Assembly: GCF_022539315.1 (NCBI RefSeq)
Contig: NC_066319.1
Location: forward strand, 31,966,093 to 32,030,092
From: Serinus canaria
Lineage: Eukaryota; Chordata; Aves; Passeriformes; Fringillidae
Direction of reading: 5' to 3'
Length of the DNA: 64,000 nucleotides
Positions 1 through 13,752 of this stretch are shown here, one piece after another. Below the pieces are notes generated by a model that made no database searches, was not told the origin of the DNA, and worked only from the letters and a program-made list of their open reading frames with translations. A program made the translations under genes and the position numbers. The stretch's first letter is position 1. Each line of letters opens with the position of its first letter.

Positions 1-3000
1 TATAGCCAGTGGAATTCAAATGAAAAAAATAGGGTTAGTTATAATGTAATGAGACTGACGGTGAGTTTAAATAATACATCATGGTAAACAAAATCATTTA
101 TTAAAATTAAATTTGCATAAAATGTTATTGCAATTTTTACCAGAAATGCATCTTCTTAACAAATATTTAGGCTTTTTTATCTGCTATGGTTCAACATTAC
201 TTATGAATTTGAAAAAGCGCTTTTATAAATTCCACAAAATAGGAATTGTCTCATACAGATCTTCACTACTGGGCAGGAAACAACCCTGTACAAATGTATT
301 TTGCAAAGACTTTTTTTTTTTTTTTTTCATATCAGAAGGGAAGAATGTGCACCAGGACAAAACTGGTTCTGTTCCATACATCATATTCATTATTCAGGTA
401 TTCCAAGGAATGCACTATAAGTAGCTAAGGACAAGAATATTTTGGCTAGTGTTTTGGCTTTTACTGGAATTGCTGTCAGTTTTGTCTTACTTGGCATTTA
501 GATTGTTACTCAAATGGCAATAAGTCGTACTAATTACATGATGTCTGAAAATTCAGTGAATCAAATGAGTTCCTTTTCCTACTTTTAAATCAAATTACAG
601 AGGAAGCATGTGTATGATACCTTGCAGTCTTGTAAAAAAAAAAAAGGGATACTTTTCTATATTGTGTTTTAAAATATACTGGCTGAAATAGTGTGAATAT
701 ATTGCACTTTCTTCTTTTAAAAATGCTGAATATTTCCAGTTGAAGTATTAAGATATGTTGACAGGGAAAGCATCCACATAATCTTTGAAAAACAAATAAC
801 TTTTACCTTCAGTGACTTCAGATCCTTCATACTTTCTGAGCGTCCATTTTATGTCTTCAAATATTAATACAAAAATTATCACATAATTTTTCCCATTATT
901 TGATCTGCTATATTTTATTTGTATTGATTCATCATTTGCTCTAAAAGCAACAGAAAAGAATACCTCAAAGAGTACCTGAAAATCATTGCAATACTCATAA
1001 AATATTTTTTTAAATCACCATGAGTCCAATGAGAAATTTTCTTTTTGTAAATGCAAAGTTGATCCTAAACATTGCCTATCTCTTGACAGGAAACAACAAG
1101 GGCATCCTTGTTGAGTATCTCTCTCTAACAAGCTGAAGCCAAAGTCTTCATTGGAGTCTGTCATTAAGGAACTGTCAAATGTTTTTTATATAGTTTATCT
1201 CACAGCCTTCATCAATGCTTTTGTGAGCGGACTTGTTAATTTTGTACTTACCCCAAAAATACACTAATATTTTATGTTATTACAATCTTTTCAATTTACT
1301 CTAGAGGAAGGAAGAGGCAAGGCCTTGCTCAAATACAAATTTTATTGACATACTTATGTAAGAGTCAGAAAATACTGACAAATGTTATTCACAACTGCCA
1401 TGACTTAACTAGTTCAGATATCTATGCCATTGTAGGTACTAAGCCTACTCAGTAAAGAAATAAAGTATATTATTTAAAGAAACTGAGTGATCAACTTATA
1501 AGTCATAGACTAAGCAGCAGTTAGTAAAATAAAAAGTATCCTTGAGAATTCATCTCTTTGACTGGGAACCTATGATGCAAGATTTTAGAGATAGCAATTT
1601 CCAAGCAAAGGCCAGAATGTTGTAAGACTCGGTAAAGAAACAACTTACTTGTTTTGTGTGGGAGTGACTTGCTTTCTTTTAATGATAATTTTAAATATTC
1701 TACGTTCTTTTGCAGCAATTATAAAAATTTCCAGCAGCCTTTTTGTCTTCTTTTACTCCCACCATTTTGAAAGGTGGAATCATTACTCAATTTGGAATTT
1801 CCTGACTACCTCAGCTTCTAAGTTAAAATTTTCCTGAGTTTTGTGGAGCTAAAATCTCAAGCTTTTAATGCTTAGTAAAACTATTGCTCCCTCTAAATAG
1901 CCTTTCCAGCTTCAAGAAAACAAATTTAGCCCTGGAGATTAATATGGTGTTTCTAGAGTCTGATCTCTTCTTCGGTACGCTATCTGTGTGTGTGTCTATC
2001 TGCCTCTCTCTCTCCAGCTGTCATATCTCTACTGCCCAAGTCTTACACTGCATAATTACATGTGTCTCATCCAGACACCTCTTTATCCCCATTTGTTTTT
2101 CACTTGGATACCAAAGAGCAATCCCACTTCTTGCTTGCGGAAGCAACGTGCTCTCTGGATTACAGCCTCATGGCAGCATTCTTGCCGGTTGCCAATGCTC
2201 ATTATGGCTGCTGATATGATTCCATAAATATCTTGATACGATTCCACAAAACCTATCTTACTGGCTTCTGTGCACTATGAAAGTTTAAAGTAATCCACTA
2301 CCTGAATTTCCTCCAAAGATCAGCACATTCTGGTTATGTGCTCTCAGGCCAATCATAGTGCTACCACAAGAATGCTCAAGTTTCTGATGCTATTCACCTA
2401 AGAATGGTAGCTTTTGAAGGTTAATATAGATTCATTTCTCACATAATTACAAAATTTCTTTGACAGAAGAAGTGGTGATATAATCTTACCAGCTTTGTGT
2501 GTTTTGATTATCTGAAAATGAGGTAGAAAATTTGCACTAAATATTAATTTTGAATGCAAATTGAAAGAACAAAACTATTTGCTATTACATTTCCCACATT
2601 TACATCAACACAAAGTAAATTCAATTTTTAATCAGAAGAGCAAAATGACCTTTACCCTCCTGAATTTTTGCATGTAGATACAATTATAAGTACTTGGGAA
2701 TTTTCAGAAAAAGACAGTACATTATCAGTAATTGATGGTAATGCTACAAGCCTCATTCTCAGGTTCCTTCCATTACAGTAGGAAAAAATAGTTACTATCT
2801 ATCCTGAGTATTAAACCATATAGCCTGGTCCCTGTTTATGTTCTTCTGGTTGAGCTTTTCAGGGGAATTGAAAGGAGTTCAGCAAAAAAAGTTAAATCTT
2901 ACTGGATTTCAGTGGGATTTTGACACTTATTCCATCATGCTTGACTACATCATCACATAGTTCAGAACTGATGTTGAAGTTCTAGCTAGAAACTAGGAAG

Positions 3001-6000
3001 CCACTGTAGCTCAGAGAAAATTAGGCAAAGTTTGCTCTCAGAGGTATTCTAGGTGTGAGCTACAATCTTTTGCTGTTTCAAGATAAGGAGCAGCTCAATA
3101 TATGACACAAAAGAGAAATCAGCAAAAACATGGAGTGAGTAATCCTATCTCTACCAAGAAGAAATGGATGTCATTGCTCAGACAAGATAAAGAAATAAAG
3201 AGTAACTGGGCAAGGATATTTGACAATGGATCAGCCACCAAGAATCCAACAACTGTGTTACCATGTGAGCTAAGAAACAGATGATCATTCTTGTTATACA
3301 ATCATTATTACTTTCTTATTTGGTTGAACTTGTCACAATCCCTTTCTACTGAACTCCAGCCAGCTCTTATTCATGTGTTCCCTTTTTACAAAACCTGCTT
3401 GCACATTCTGTAGCCCTAGCAAGGTCAGGTGCAATAGAGCTGTAAATATGGAGCCATCACCAGGCTGAAATTTCAGCTGTTTCTGCTTCCTAGAAAGAGC
3501 ATAAACAAAACGAGAGCCCTTGGAAGTCTATATGATGTGCCTTGAAGGAAAAAAACCAATAACATTTCTTCATTAGGCTGCAATATATGCTCAGTGAGGA
3601 AGAAATGGAGTCGTGTCACTGACACTAAGGCTATTTCTGTGAGGTCTATAAAAAAGAGAGAAAATCTCATGATCAGTGTGTCAAAAGCAGGTGAGAGATA
3701 TAACAGGACTGGTGTGGATGCACTCAAAGTCCCACTATTGCTACTATCATATGGCTTTTTGGCATAGTTGCTCTCAAAAGGAATTAGATGAGGGTGTTTT
3801 AACAAACCAGAAAATATGTGGGGTAGTTGTGCTTGGATGATCACAATTTGTAATTGTTGGAAGAAAAATTTCTCCCTTTTTATAGATGCAAGTCTTTGTT
3901 CATTCTGTGATTTCACAAGTATATTTGTTGATCATACTTTCTTGCTTTTTTCTTTATATTCATCTAACTTTCAACTTGGTTGAATAACAAAAACAATATA
4001 GATGAAAATGTAAGGATTATTTAAGGGAGCTGAGGGAGTTCTGTGAAGAACAGCCTAAATGCTGAATATATAAAATCAGGTAGAAGAAGAGGCTCAAAGC
4101 CTGTTACGAGTGTATGCACAGATTATATGTGCTTGTTATCATACTGGCGGAAGAGCAAATCAAGGACATCTTGTAGACTACAAAATAGCTGCAATGGCTG
4201 TGGGCCAATCATGTCATAAACATGAACCTATAGAACCTGAACTGTCATTTATTTTATGTCAGTTCAAGTTCTTAACTTATTTATTTTCTAGACACAACTA
4301 CAATGGAACAATAAAAGGAAGACTCAACTAGCAGAGGTCTCATCTCTATTTTGTATAATTTGCTGCTTAAAAGCTTACAGAGTAAAACATGTAAATATAT
4401 GCAGACCTGAGAGTAAGACCTTAGTAAGGAAATTACAGAGTATGGCTGGGGAAACTATGGACCATAAACAAGAAAAGCACTATGGCTACTAAGCACCTAG
4501 AAACCTGCTATAAATTGTTGGAAGGTTCTGCTTCAGTGGATTTAATATTCTAGGAGAGGCTGGCTTTTGGCTGCATGCAGCAGGAAATTCACTGGGATAT
4601 CGCAAGGATTCTTGCTATACCCAGCCAGCTGCAGCTCTTGGTGACATGAATGGGGGAAGCTGTCAGAGGTATTACCCAGTCCTGGAATGCAGATTTTCCT
4701 TTGGAACAGCACGGCTTGAAGAGAGAGGTACTGGAAATCACATAATGATGCTGCTCCTTGTAAGATTTCTAGTCTCGTGTTTCCAATCCTGAAAATTTTC
4801 AGAAAATACATGTAATATTTTCAAGTCAAATCCTCTGTTGATGTAAACTAGCCCAGGCCTATTCAAGTAAATTAAGGTACCTCAATTTTAAATTATTTCT
4901 CCCTTAGCTTGGAGGTGTTTATACAGACTTTATTTTTGAAGTTCTGAATCCTTAATTTTTTGTTCAGTTCCTCTCATTAAAGGAGTCTAGAACGTGAAAG
5001 AATTTTGTATGCTCTGTGCTTGTTAGAGATTTTTAGCTGTTTTTTGAAGCATAGAGAATTGAAGGCAGAGAACCCTAAATGTCAAACTAAATATATAGGA
5101 TGAAAGTAGAGAAGTACAGGGTCAGATGTTTGAATGAGGTTGGAACCTATTCAAACACCCACATAAAGTGACCAGATTTTCAAATGCCCCGAGGAGCCAG
5201 TGGGTAGGAAACACTCTTAAAATGCATGACTTGTTTCAATCAAATTTGAAGTCAGAGAAATTAGAGAGGTTCTCTCTAGTTTGTATCTGGAGAGAAAGAG
5301 GAGTAAATTTCTTTCCACTGTAAATTTTAGATATTTTCTAGAATAATTTTTTATTACTGAATCCCACCACAATTTTCCTCACACAATTTCAGTTTTCCTG
5401 AGCCAAGATGATGAAAGGCTGATTAATTGTCTGCAGCTGACTCAGCATCTCCCTGATGCACACTGCTATTTACAAGAGGAGTAGCTAAAGTCCTTTCTTT
5501 GGCCAGAAGGAGGTAAATGTCTTCTTTCCAGCCTTTGGCCAGACCTGTATGTCTTGCTATGCACCCTTTCACATATTTCATTGGAGGAAATTACAAGTAT
5601 TTTTATTTCAGAAGGAAAGTTTCCAAAAAGCATGACCCATCTGTTAGAGGTATGCTATGATGAACTTTCAGACGAAATACCCCCCAGCATGCATAGCACC
5701 CCTTCCTAGAAAAATACAGGGAAATCTGGACTCCACCTGCTCAGAGCAGCCAGGAGCAGGATGGTACATTTATGCTAAATTTTCATTTGTATTTAATTCT
5801 GAAAGTTGCCAACCTTTGCAAAAACACAACAAAAGTAATCTTTCAAGTATGACTTGTAAGCAGATTTAATGATGTCTGCTGACAATCTGAGACAGTAACT
5901 CTGGGAAAGGTGTGAAATGCCATACTAATCACAACATGATGCTAAATCAACAATCTCATGATACTTTAAAAGTCAACCACACTATTTGGTTAAAGGAAAA

Positions 6001-6890
6001 AAGAATAGATTATCTTATGAACAATTATTAGTAACTTGCTATGATAAGGAAGCCATATCTGAGAGCATACCATGCACTTCATTTTTCCAGCAGCAAGACA
6101 ACAGATATTTACCTGACCCATTTCTTCCCAGTTTTGGATTTTAGAATACTGGGCTACACCTTTGTCAGTTCCAACTGGCATCAAAGCTGGCACAACTAAA
6201 ACCACCTGAAAAATCTGCTAAAGAGAATGCAAAACCATCTACTACCCCTTAACCCAGCGAGTACTAGCAGAACTTGTGGCACAATGACCAAAGTAGCTTG
6301 AAGAAACAGGTGGATGTCTTGTATACATACAAGTTTATCTTACCTGTTTGCATCTTCAAAAAATCCTCTGAACCTTTCTTCTTCTAAATGTGAGGGATGC
6401 CTACTGCAAGTCACAGCCATGAGGCCCAACATACCACAGAAGATTCCCCTCTAGCTGAAAGGCACAATCAACCTAAAGGAAAGCTTTCTTTGTAAGATCT
6501 GTTTTACAAGGAAACAGATTTCCCTTTTTTTCTTTCCCTTTTTTTCCAAAGGGCATGTAGACAACAGTAGAAAATTCTGATATGACAGTTCAGGACTGGA
6601 ATTATGGAAATCCAGCCTGGCCTGCCCTCCGTGCCTTAGGATGACAAGAACAGAGGTGTCACTACCCACTCAAAGTAAATCCATATGGGGAATATTTCAT
6701 GGAAATAGTAGTATGGGCCACCAGCTGGTAACACTGGGGAACAAGCCTACCAAGGGTTCAGCTTTCTCTGCTGTCACCAAGTCATTTGCAGGCCCTCCTT
6801 GGCAGGGTTTTCTGCCACTTATAATGCAGTGCCTATGTTTTCCATCAAAAGTGACACAGCATTTTTGAAGTAGGTACTACAATAAGGTAA

Positions 6891-6933
6891 GGTATTATGA
6901 ATATATGGTATTATGGTATATTATGAATATACC
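6891..6933. repeat. Short imperfect tandem/palindromic AT repeat
   Basis: The motif GGTATTATGAATATAT is followed immediately by GGTATTATGG and then TATATTATGAATATACC. This makes two imperfect direct copies whose second half is close to self-complementary. It looks like a local replication-slippage product. No transposon family is evident. Confidence 0.55.
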
Positions 6934-9900
6934 ACTCAGAAGGACTCATAAATACCTGAAAGCAGAAAGGTATGACCAAGGGAGGAGAAGACCAGTCTGT
7001 TGGATGGCACTGTTAGGTCTGAGGAATTTCATCACTTATAATCAATCAAAATTGTATTAACATGCAGTTGTCTGTGCAGGATACTGAAAATCTTACGGTT
7101 TGTACTAAAGGTAGCTGTGAGATTACAAACCCTTGGGAGTGACTTTTGTTCTATAATGTTAATGTGACTGTGTACATTATTTTTATTTCCTTTACAGAAA
7201 TTGAGTGTGCCTAAAGTAATCAGCTTTGATTAACTTCTTTTCTTTAAAATGGATTCTTCACAAAAATTTTGCAGAAAAGACATAATTTTTCTAAGGAGTC
7301 TAGATTCTCTGTGGCACAAAAGGAAAGCCAATCAGACATTACCAGGCTGAAAATTACTAGATGTGTCCCAGCAAAATTCTGCAAATAATACTGCATATTA
7401 GACTGGACTCCTGCATGTCTGAAATCCACTTTTCCCCAAACCATTTACCTACTGTAATCACAGCATTGTACATTGTGTGGGTGCACAGCATCCAGCCTGC
7501 TGAGATCTATTTCATACTCCCAATGCATACCAGATACCAGACTGGTAGATTACTATATCTGTGTTCTCCTACCTGTCACTGTGAATAATGATTTAATATG
7601 CAGTTGTAGGATTAAGGCCTGATTTTTTTCCTCAGGAAAGGAAAAAGCGGCATGTGTTTTACTAAATTTTATTCATCTCCCAACCCTGATATCAGAACTA
7701 TTTGCCTTTCTAAAAATTTTAGACATAGCCAAGAATCAAAGATATCTATCACAAGAATCAAAAATATATTTTTTAATAGAAATTGATTAAATCACTAACT
7801 GTGTACAATGATCTTCTGTGGTGTATCTCAGATTGGATTGGATAGTTTTGGGGTTTTTGTTTAACATATAGTGATGGTAAAAGAATGCTCATATTGAATA
7901 GGGATACTCTTGAATATGAGAAAAACTAGAATCATTAAGGCAATGCATGCCATGTTAATTCAGCTTTCTTGGAGAGCTTATGAAGAAGGCATTGATTACA
8001 GATGTAAAATTTTTTCCATAGGTCCTCTGCCTCATTCCATGCACAGGATGTATAGATAATGAGCAATGATCGAATACAGTTTTTATTCTTATTTTCCATT
8101 GGTGACTTCAGGCCTTATTTACTGCAAACTATTCAGCCCCAGATATGAAGACAGAATTATTCACTTCCTCATGAGTTTTCCTACAACTCTATCTGCATCA
8201 TCCCAAATGTTTACTATCTTACTTCTACAAAATCTCTGCTAGAAGATAGTGTATTTCCATATGGGTTCTTTCGCAGCATAGACAGAAATAAAGCACAAAC
8301 TAAAAATGAAAAAAAATTCTTAGCATGAATGCCCAATTTGAGATATCTACAACTTAATGTTTTGGAATGTATGGCATGGAGTATCACTTCATGCTCTCAG
8401 AATTCCTGTTCTCTTTCACTTATCTTGCAGGATTTTGCCACTCCAGCACCAGAGTGGTGAGAGTAATGACACAAAATGAGAAAAACACAAAAAGTAGCCA
8501 TCTGTTTAAACCCGAGTGAATTGATACAGTCAATATCCTGGATCTGAAGAATCCAGGACAGACAAAAAGACAACTATGTTATTTGGATCAGTTGCCTGAT
8601 TTTTAAAATAATATTCTTTTTTCTTTAGCATTTCCTTGTGTCATTCACCACACAATCTGTGAAGAAGATCCTTAATAACATAAATCTCAACCTCCCTAGA
8701 GTGGGGCCATTGGGCACCCTAAGTTTCTCTGGTTCTTTAGAGTTCATCAAGGAGTGCTGGGAACAGCCAAGATATTTTGCTGCATTATTTTTTGTATATT
8801 ATGTGAAGAACAGTGCACAAGTAATCGGGCATTTCCTAACTTTTGAGTGCCTGACTTTACAAGGCTAATTTTTGTGAGCTTCTGTTTTTACTTTTTCTTG
8901 TAATGCAACATAAAACCATTTATTTTTATCATATGACTTCGTATTGATGTCAGCACTGGTTTTCAATCAGAAAGCCAGCTTTCAACCTACTCATCTCATC
9001 ATCTACCAGTGCAGTGGGGGACCATGAGACATTACCAGTGAGATTGTCTCTGTGATTCTCTAAGCCACTTCTACGCTAGTAAGTGTGCTGGCAGATGCCT
9101 TGATTATTGTTCAACAAATATCTCCTGAGAGCAGAAATCTGGTAAGGCTCAGGAATTCCAGATTCAATTTTACATTTGGAGGACAAAGTGCTTTAGGGCT
9201 CAGATCTTTCTGCCTATCTACCAAGCCGCATCTCCAATTTGGGCTGTGTTTCCTCCTGCTTGTCAGTGTGCCAGACCTCTGTGTTCCCCTTCTCCATCAT
9301 CTCAATATCATCACCCTAAGTGTCACCACCTCCAGACACCTGGCTTTCAGCTCTACACATTTTATGTCAGTTTATTCCCTTTACATACTTGCACCCTTCC
9401 TCTCATACTCTCCAGTATTTTTTCAAGTTATTATTCCCCTGATTCCCAACGAAAGTCAGGTTAATTTTTTCAAACACAATGAAACAATTTTGTCTCAAAC
9501 TTAGAAACAACCAAGCTGGTCTTGCAACTCTTCAGGTCAGGGAGAGTGAACCTGAAAGAAACAATTCTTCAAGGAAAATTTTGTACCACCCCATGGATGT
9601 TTTGACACAGTTTTAACAAGTGAAAATATTGTCATCTAAAGGGAAGCATCAAACTAACTTGGCTGCAGGCAGTTGCTGGCTCCACCTACCATAAATCCTA
9701 GTCCCTTTCACACAGATAACCAGGCCTGGAAATGTTGCTTTTTCATTTACAAATATATCAGTTTGTCTCTTCTGGTCTGCTTTCCACGTCATCTGGCAAC
9801 AAGGACCAGAAACTGGGCAAGCCTCCCTAGATGTGAATTTCTTCAGTGTGGGCTGACGTAGTGTCAGAACATCACAAATGAAGGAAGTGCCAGGGTTGCA

Positions 9901-10716
9901 GCTCCGCTACTCTTTGGCTATTGACAAATCTTTACCCCAGAGTCACTATCAACCAGAGTACTGTAAATAAAAGCCCTGCAGCTGCTTTTAAATCTTTCAA
10001 GATAACATGAAGGCATCCACAAAGTAAAGGTGCCATTATCAATGTATGTCTTGTCTGTCATTGTGGACAGGAATTTTCTTTTCCTCCACAAAATGTTGAT
10101 CTAGAGATTTTCTGAAGGAATTTAAATACACCAGTGGCAAAGGTGGAGCTCCTGGTCAAAAGGAATACAATTAGTCCACAATTTATGAAGACTTTTGAAT
10201 ACAGATTTACTGTGCATTGATTACATTTCTGTGTATAAAACATGAGACAAAACTGGAACATGTCAGGACAAATAACACGAGCTTGTTCCACTCCCTAATA
10301 CAAGCACAAGCAGAAACAGACTAGTCATAGTCTAAGCTGGGCTTTCCCTCTTAAGTCCTCCACACCATATCTTGAATTGCCTTGCAGTAGCTTTACATGG
10401 CAAATATAGGGAAGCCAAACTGACCTTTCGAAATGTGCTGAGTTTACAACACGGGTACACACACAGAGCACAGCATGGCTAAACTGCTTTTAGACAAGGC
10501 ATTCAAATCAAAAGGGATTAGATCACACTCAATTTATTTGAGATGGTTCAGCAGCCATGAGTCTCATCAAAATCCCTGTGCATGTCACCAGAAGCAGGAA
10601 ACCCAAAAAGTGTCACAACATTACTGAAAGCTACTGTTTGGAATAGCAAAGCTTTAAAGTGAGTCAGGAATTCCATATCTGCCATGTCATGATATCTGAA
10701 GACTAAAGTGCTGCCA

Positions 10717-10744
10717 TTTGATGGCACTATGGTACGCCATCAAA
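10717..10744. repeat. Perfect 9-bp inverted repeat with 10-nt spacer
   Basis: TTTGATGGC at 10717-10725 is followed after ten bases by its exact reverse complement GCCATCAAA at 10736-10744, so the region could form a hairpin or cruciform. No flanking element or target duplication was seen, and chance occurrence in 64 kb is quite possible. Confidence 0.5.
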
Positions 10745-13639
10745 CTCATGAGATGATTTTGCACAGCTGATCAGTAGCAATGTATCCACTGGAAGAAGCA
10801 TAAAAGTTCTACTGGCAAAACTTAAATCAAGATTTTTACAAGGATCTGAAAATATTATGTCTGTGCTGCTTCATCAGCATTATCATTTACCATTGCCACT
10901 TTTCCACTAGTTTCTTTAAGTGGTTTCTGTCTGTGTGGCAGGGTCTCCCCCTTTGGTGTATCTATCCCATATAGTCATTTGCTGACGAATCATCTGAGTT
11001 TGTTTTTATCATCATTCATGTGTGGAATCCTATTATTTAATTCTGGAAGGCCTTTAGGGACACATTTGGCATGAAAGGAACCTTCTGAACTCTTGAACTG
11101 TGCAGTTGATTGCAGCAGTGTGGCTGCCATTGACAGCAATTCTTGGACCCCTCTTGCATGCCAGATTAAGAGCTACTGCTGTCTTACTGACCTCCTACCT
11201 ACTTGGTACAGCCTGCCACGATCCCTAAACCACAGTATATAAAAAGTGTGATAAATACATTTTCCTTAAGTCAAATAATTTTTTTATTCTGTAGCCCGAA
11301 GAATTAAAAAAACAGCAGTCATTAAAATAAATCTAATTCTCTCTCAACATCCCTGTGAGGAGAGTTAGTGAACTTCTGAGTAGATCCTGACTTACATAAA
11401 TTAATACTACCTGCTGTGATATTTCTGTGCTGAGCTCGTTGTGGTTTAGTACTTGCTTGATTGAACCAGCTTTTAAAATTCCACGTTCTTTTCACATTAC
11501 CTGTTCAAGGTTAATTTCAAGCAGCTCTCTTCTCTATTGCTGCTGTTCCCTTGAGCTGTGCTTCAGAGTCCATCTTCCTGGGCCTTCAGAAGCTCTTCCT
11601 CTTTGCTGTCTTTCTCCTTCTTTTCCTCTTCCTCCTCCACAGATGTTCATCCAGTTGAGCAGCAGCAATAGCTTGTAGACCTGCCTTGATGTTCCTTGCC
11701 TTCATTCTGTCCGTTGTTTGATATTTAAAAACCAGCAAAATCTTTGCTGCTGAGGCCATACAATCATTGTGTCCTGGACATGTTATAGACATTTCTGTTT
11801 ATTTAGTTACTTATTTGGTTTTAAAGTACATCAATTTTTTTTTTTTTTTGTCAACCATATACATGATGCGCAATGAATCCAAGACATTTGAAGCTGAGGC
11901 GACCCATAGTCTTCTGACAGAGAAGATGAGCATCTTCTTTTTAAGTATTGCTCCCAAGGTGGGTTATGATCTATTGCAGCCTCTTTTTAGTTAAATATTT
12001 ATTAAAATTATTGGTTTATGCTATGTAAGTTGTGGGAGCACATAAATAGGCTACTTATTGCTGAGGTCACACTAACTAATTTAGACATTGTAGTGAAGTT
12101 AGACTAACTTAGACTAGATATTCTAGTCACCAGTAGTTATCCCCACTACTAATGGGTCAGGATTATAAACAGTTGCATCCTAGGATCGGTCAATATTGAG
12201 TCCAGTGGTTTTTCTCATGAGTCCCGCAGAAATTAGCAAGGGACTTGCTTTACAGAGCACATGACCATCCATCATTCCCTTGAAAATCATTCTGTAGCAG
12301 TTAGACTCTGAAAGCTGGATTCGGCAAGATGCAAAATATCTTCCCCTTATTCAGAAAAATGTTTTCAGTAAATATTTAAAGCTGAGCATATAACTGCAGC
12401 TAGTAAGACCCAATTTTGTGTTTATCTTCTTAAGCATACATGAAGTCTTTTGGTGGGTTGTACAGGAAATCTCAGTAGTTTATAGGAGTGAATAAGGAAT
12501 TATGACCTGAGTAAAGTTGAAAAAGTAATAAATCAGGACCCTGTCAATTAAAATGAAGTCCAGGTCCTCTTCCATTCTTTTTTCACCTAGCAGAACATAT
12601 CCTACTAGTTTCCTCTAGTCTTCCCCACCACAGGTTTCCTAAACAAAAAAAACATTCTTACCTATTTTCCTTTATTTGAAATACTCCAATAGCTGTTCTT
12701 CCACGTCTCCTGTCTATTCAATACAAGTGAAAACCGTAAAATGAAGTTGAGTAATTCTGGCACCCAAAGAAAGTGCAAGGAGACACTTTTGAACAGCCAG
12801 AGGACACAAAAGCACTGCTATATTATACTCTTTGTCATTCCAATTTTAACAATAACAATAAGTATATTAATCACCAGCACCACTGAAGTTTTGTGTGCAA
12901 TTAGCATTTCAACACAGTCTCCCATGGCTGGGGTGGAGCAGCTCGCCTCCATTGTGAGCTGCTTTTAATTGTGGTGCAAGAATGGACAGCTCTATGATTG
13001 CATTTTGGAAACCAGTGGCAGTTCAGTTGTTAGAAGCAAGCTCAAGTTTCTTTTTTTGTTTGTTTATTTGTTCCTGTGCTTGTGCTTCTGCTGTGTTAAC
13101 TCATGGAAATTGCTTAGGGACAGATTTAAATCAAAACAGACAGTTTCCATTTTTGCTCTGTAACTAGTAAGGTTTGTTTAAGAGGCGCTGCTGCTGGAAC
13201 ATAAGGCACGTCTGGAATGTTTGTTTACTTGCTTTTCTGAGCATGTGCCCTTTTGTTAGGAGACAGGGCTTTCCATGGTGCAAATCTTCAGTGCCAGTGG
13301 CTGAGTCTCTTTAAATAATTAAAATAATAGTGCATTGAGATGGGTTATTCTATATTTTTAAAATAAAGATGGGTGCATGCTATTTAACAGCATGGCTTCA
13401 AATATTAACCTTGTGCCTTACTGGTCTCTTAAAAACCTCTACAAATTACAAAAGCACACGGATATAAATGGTTCCTAGGATTATGCCTCAGCAACTTGAA
13501 AATGTTTGTATTTCTTCTGTACTGGGTATATTTTGCTTACCCAAGCGGACAAGTCCTTTCTGGTTAATCCTACCCAGTTCTGTGATTTGCCCATCCCATG
13601 GGGATTTGGTGCATGGAGGTTATTTGTTCTATTAATCAG

Positions 13640-13752
13640 GAGGTTCCTAAATTCTAATCCTTGGTAAAGCACTGGATTGCCATCTGACCTTGGCAAGTCA
13701 CTTGACCTCCTTTTGCCTCGATCAATCCAGCTGGAAAATTGGGTAAAAAGCA
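13640..13752 (+). repeat. MIR/CORE-SINE-like relic (sense)
   Basis: The segment carries the hallmark order of a MIR-type SINE body: TTCTAATCC, then TGACCTTGGCAAGTCACTTG followed by ACCTC, then a degenerate 'cctca..ccatctgtaaaatggg' part (GGAAAATTGGGTAAA). The match to the MIR core is clear by eye although strongly diverged. MIR/CORE-SINEs are ancient amniote retroposons and are rare but present in avian genomes. The copy is fragmentary, with no A/B box or tail recognisable. Confidence 0.6.

Larger units (their letters stand above)
1..13639. other. AT-rich intergenic gene desert, distal upstream of MEIS2
   Basis: I see no supportable gene here. Open frames on both strands are at most about 150 codons, contain no recognisable domain, and look like chance frames. 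The stretch is AT-rich and CpG-poor, with short homopolymers (for example 17 T at 311-327) and pyrimidine-rich patches near 1985-2020 and 11590-11645. One possible repeat relic with a sauropsid-type motif (TTTCAGTGGGATTTTG) lies near 2907-2922. The position, tens of kilobases 5' of MEIS2, fits the large gene desert known upstream of this gene in other vertebrates. Any enhancers here could not be picked out by eye. Confidence 0.7.

Noticed and set aside
3473..3916. 147-codon antisense frame
   Set aside because: No recognisable domain and ordinary AT-rich composition; of a length expected by chance somewhere in 64 kb.
9085..9504. 139-codon + strand frame with hydrophobic stretches
   Set aside because: Hydrophobicity follows from a T/C-rich composition; no family resemblance, and a second overlapping frame is equally open.
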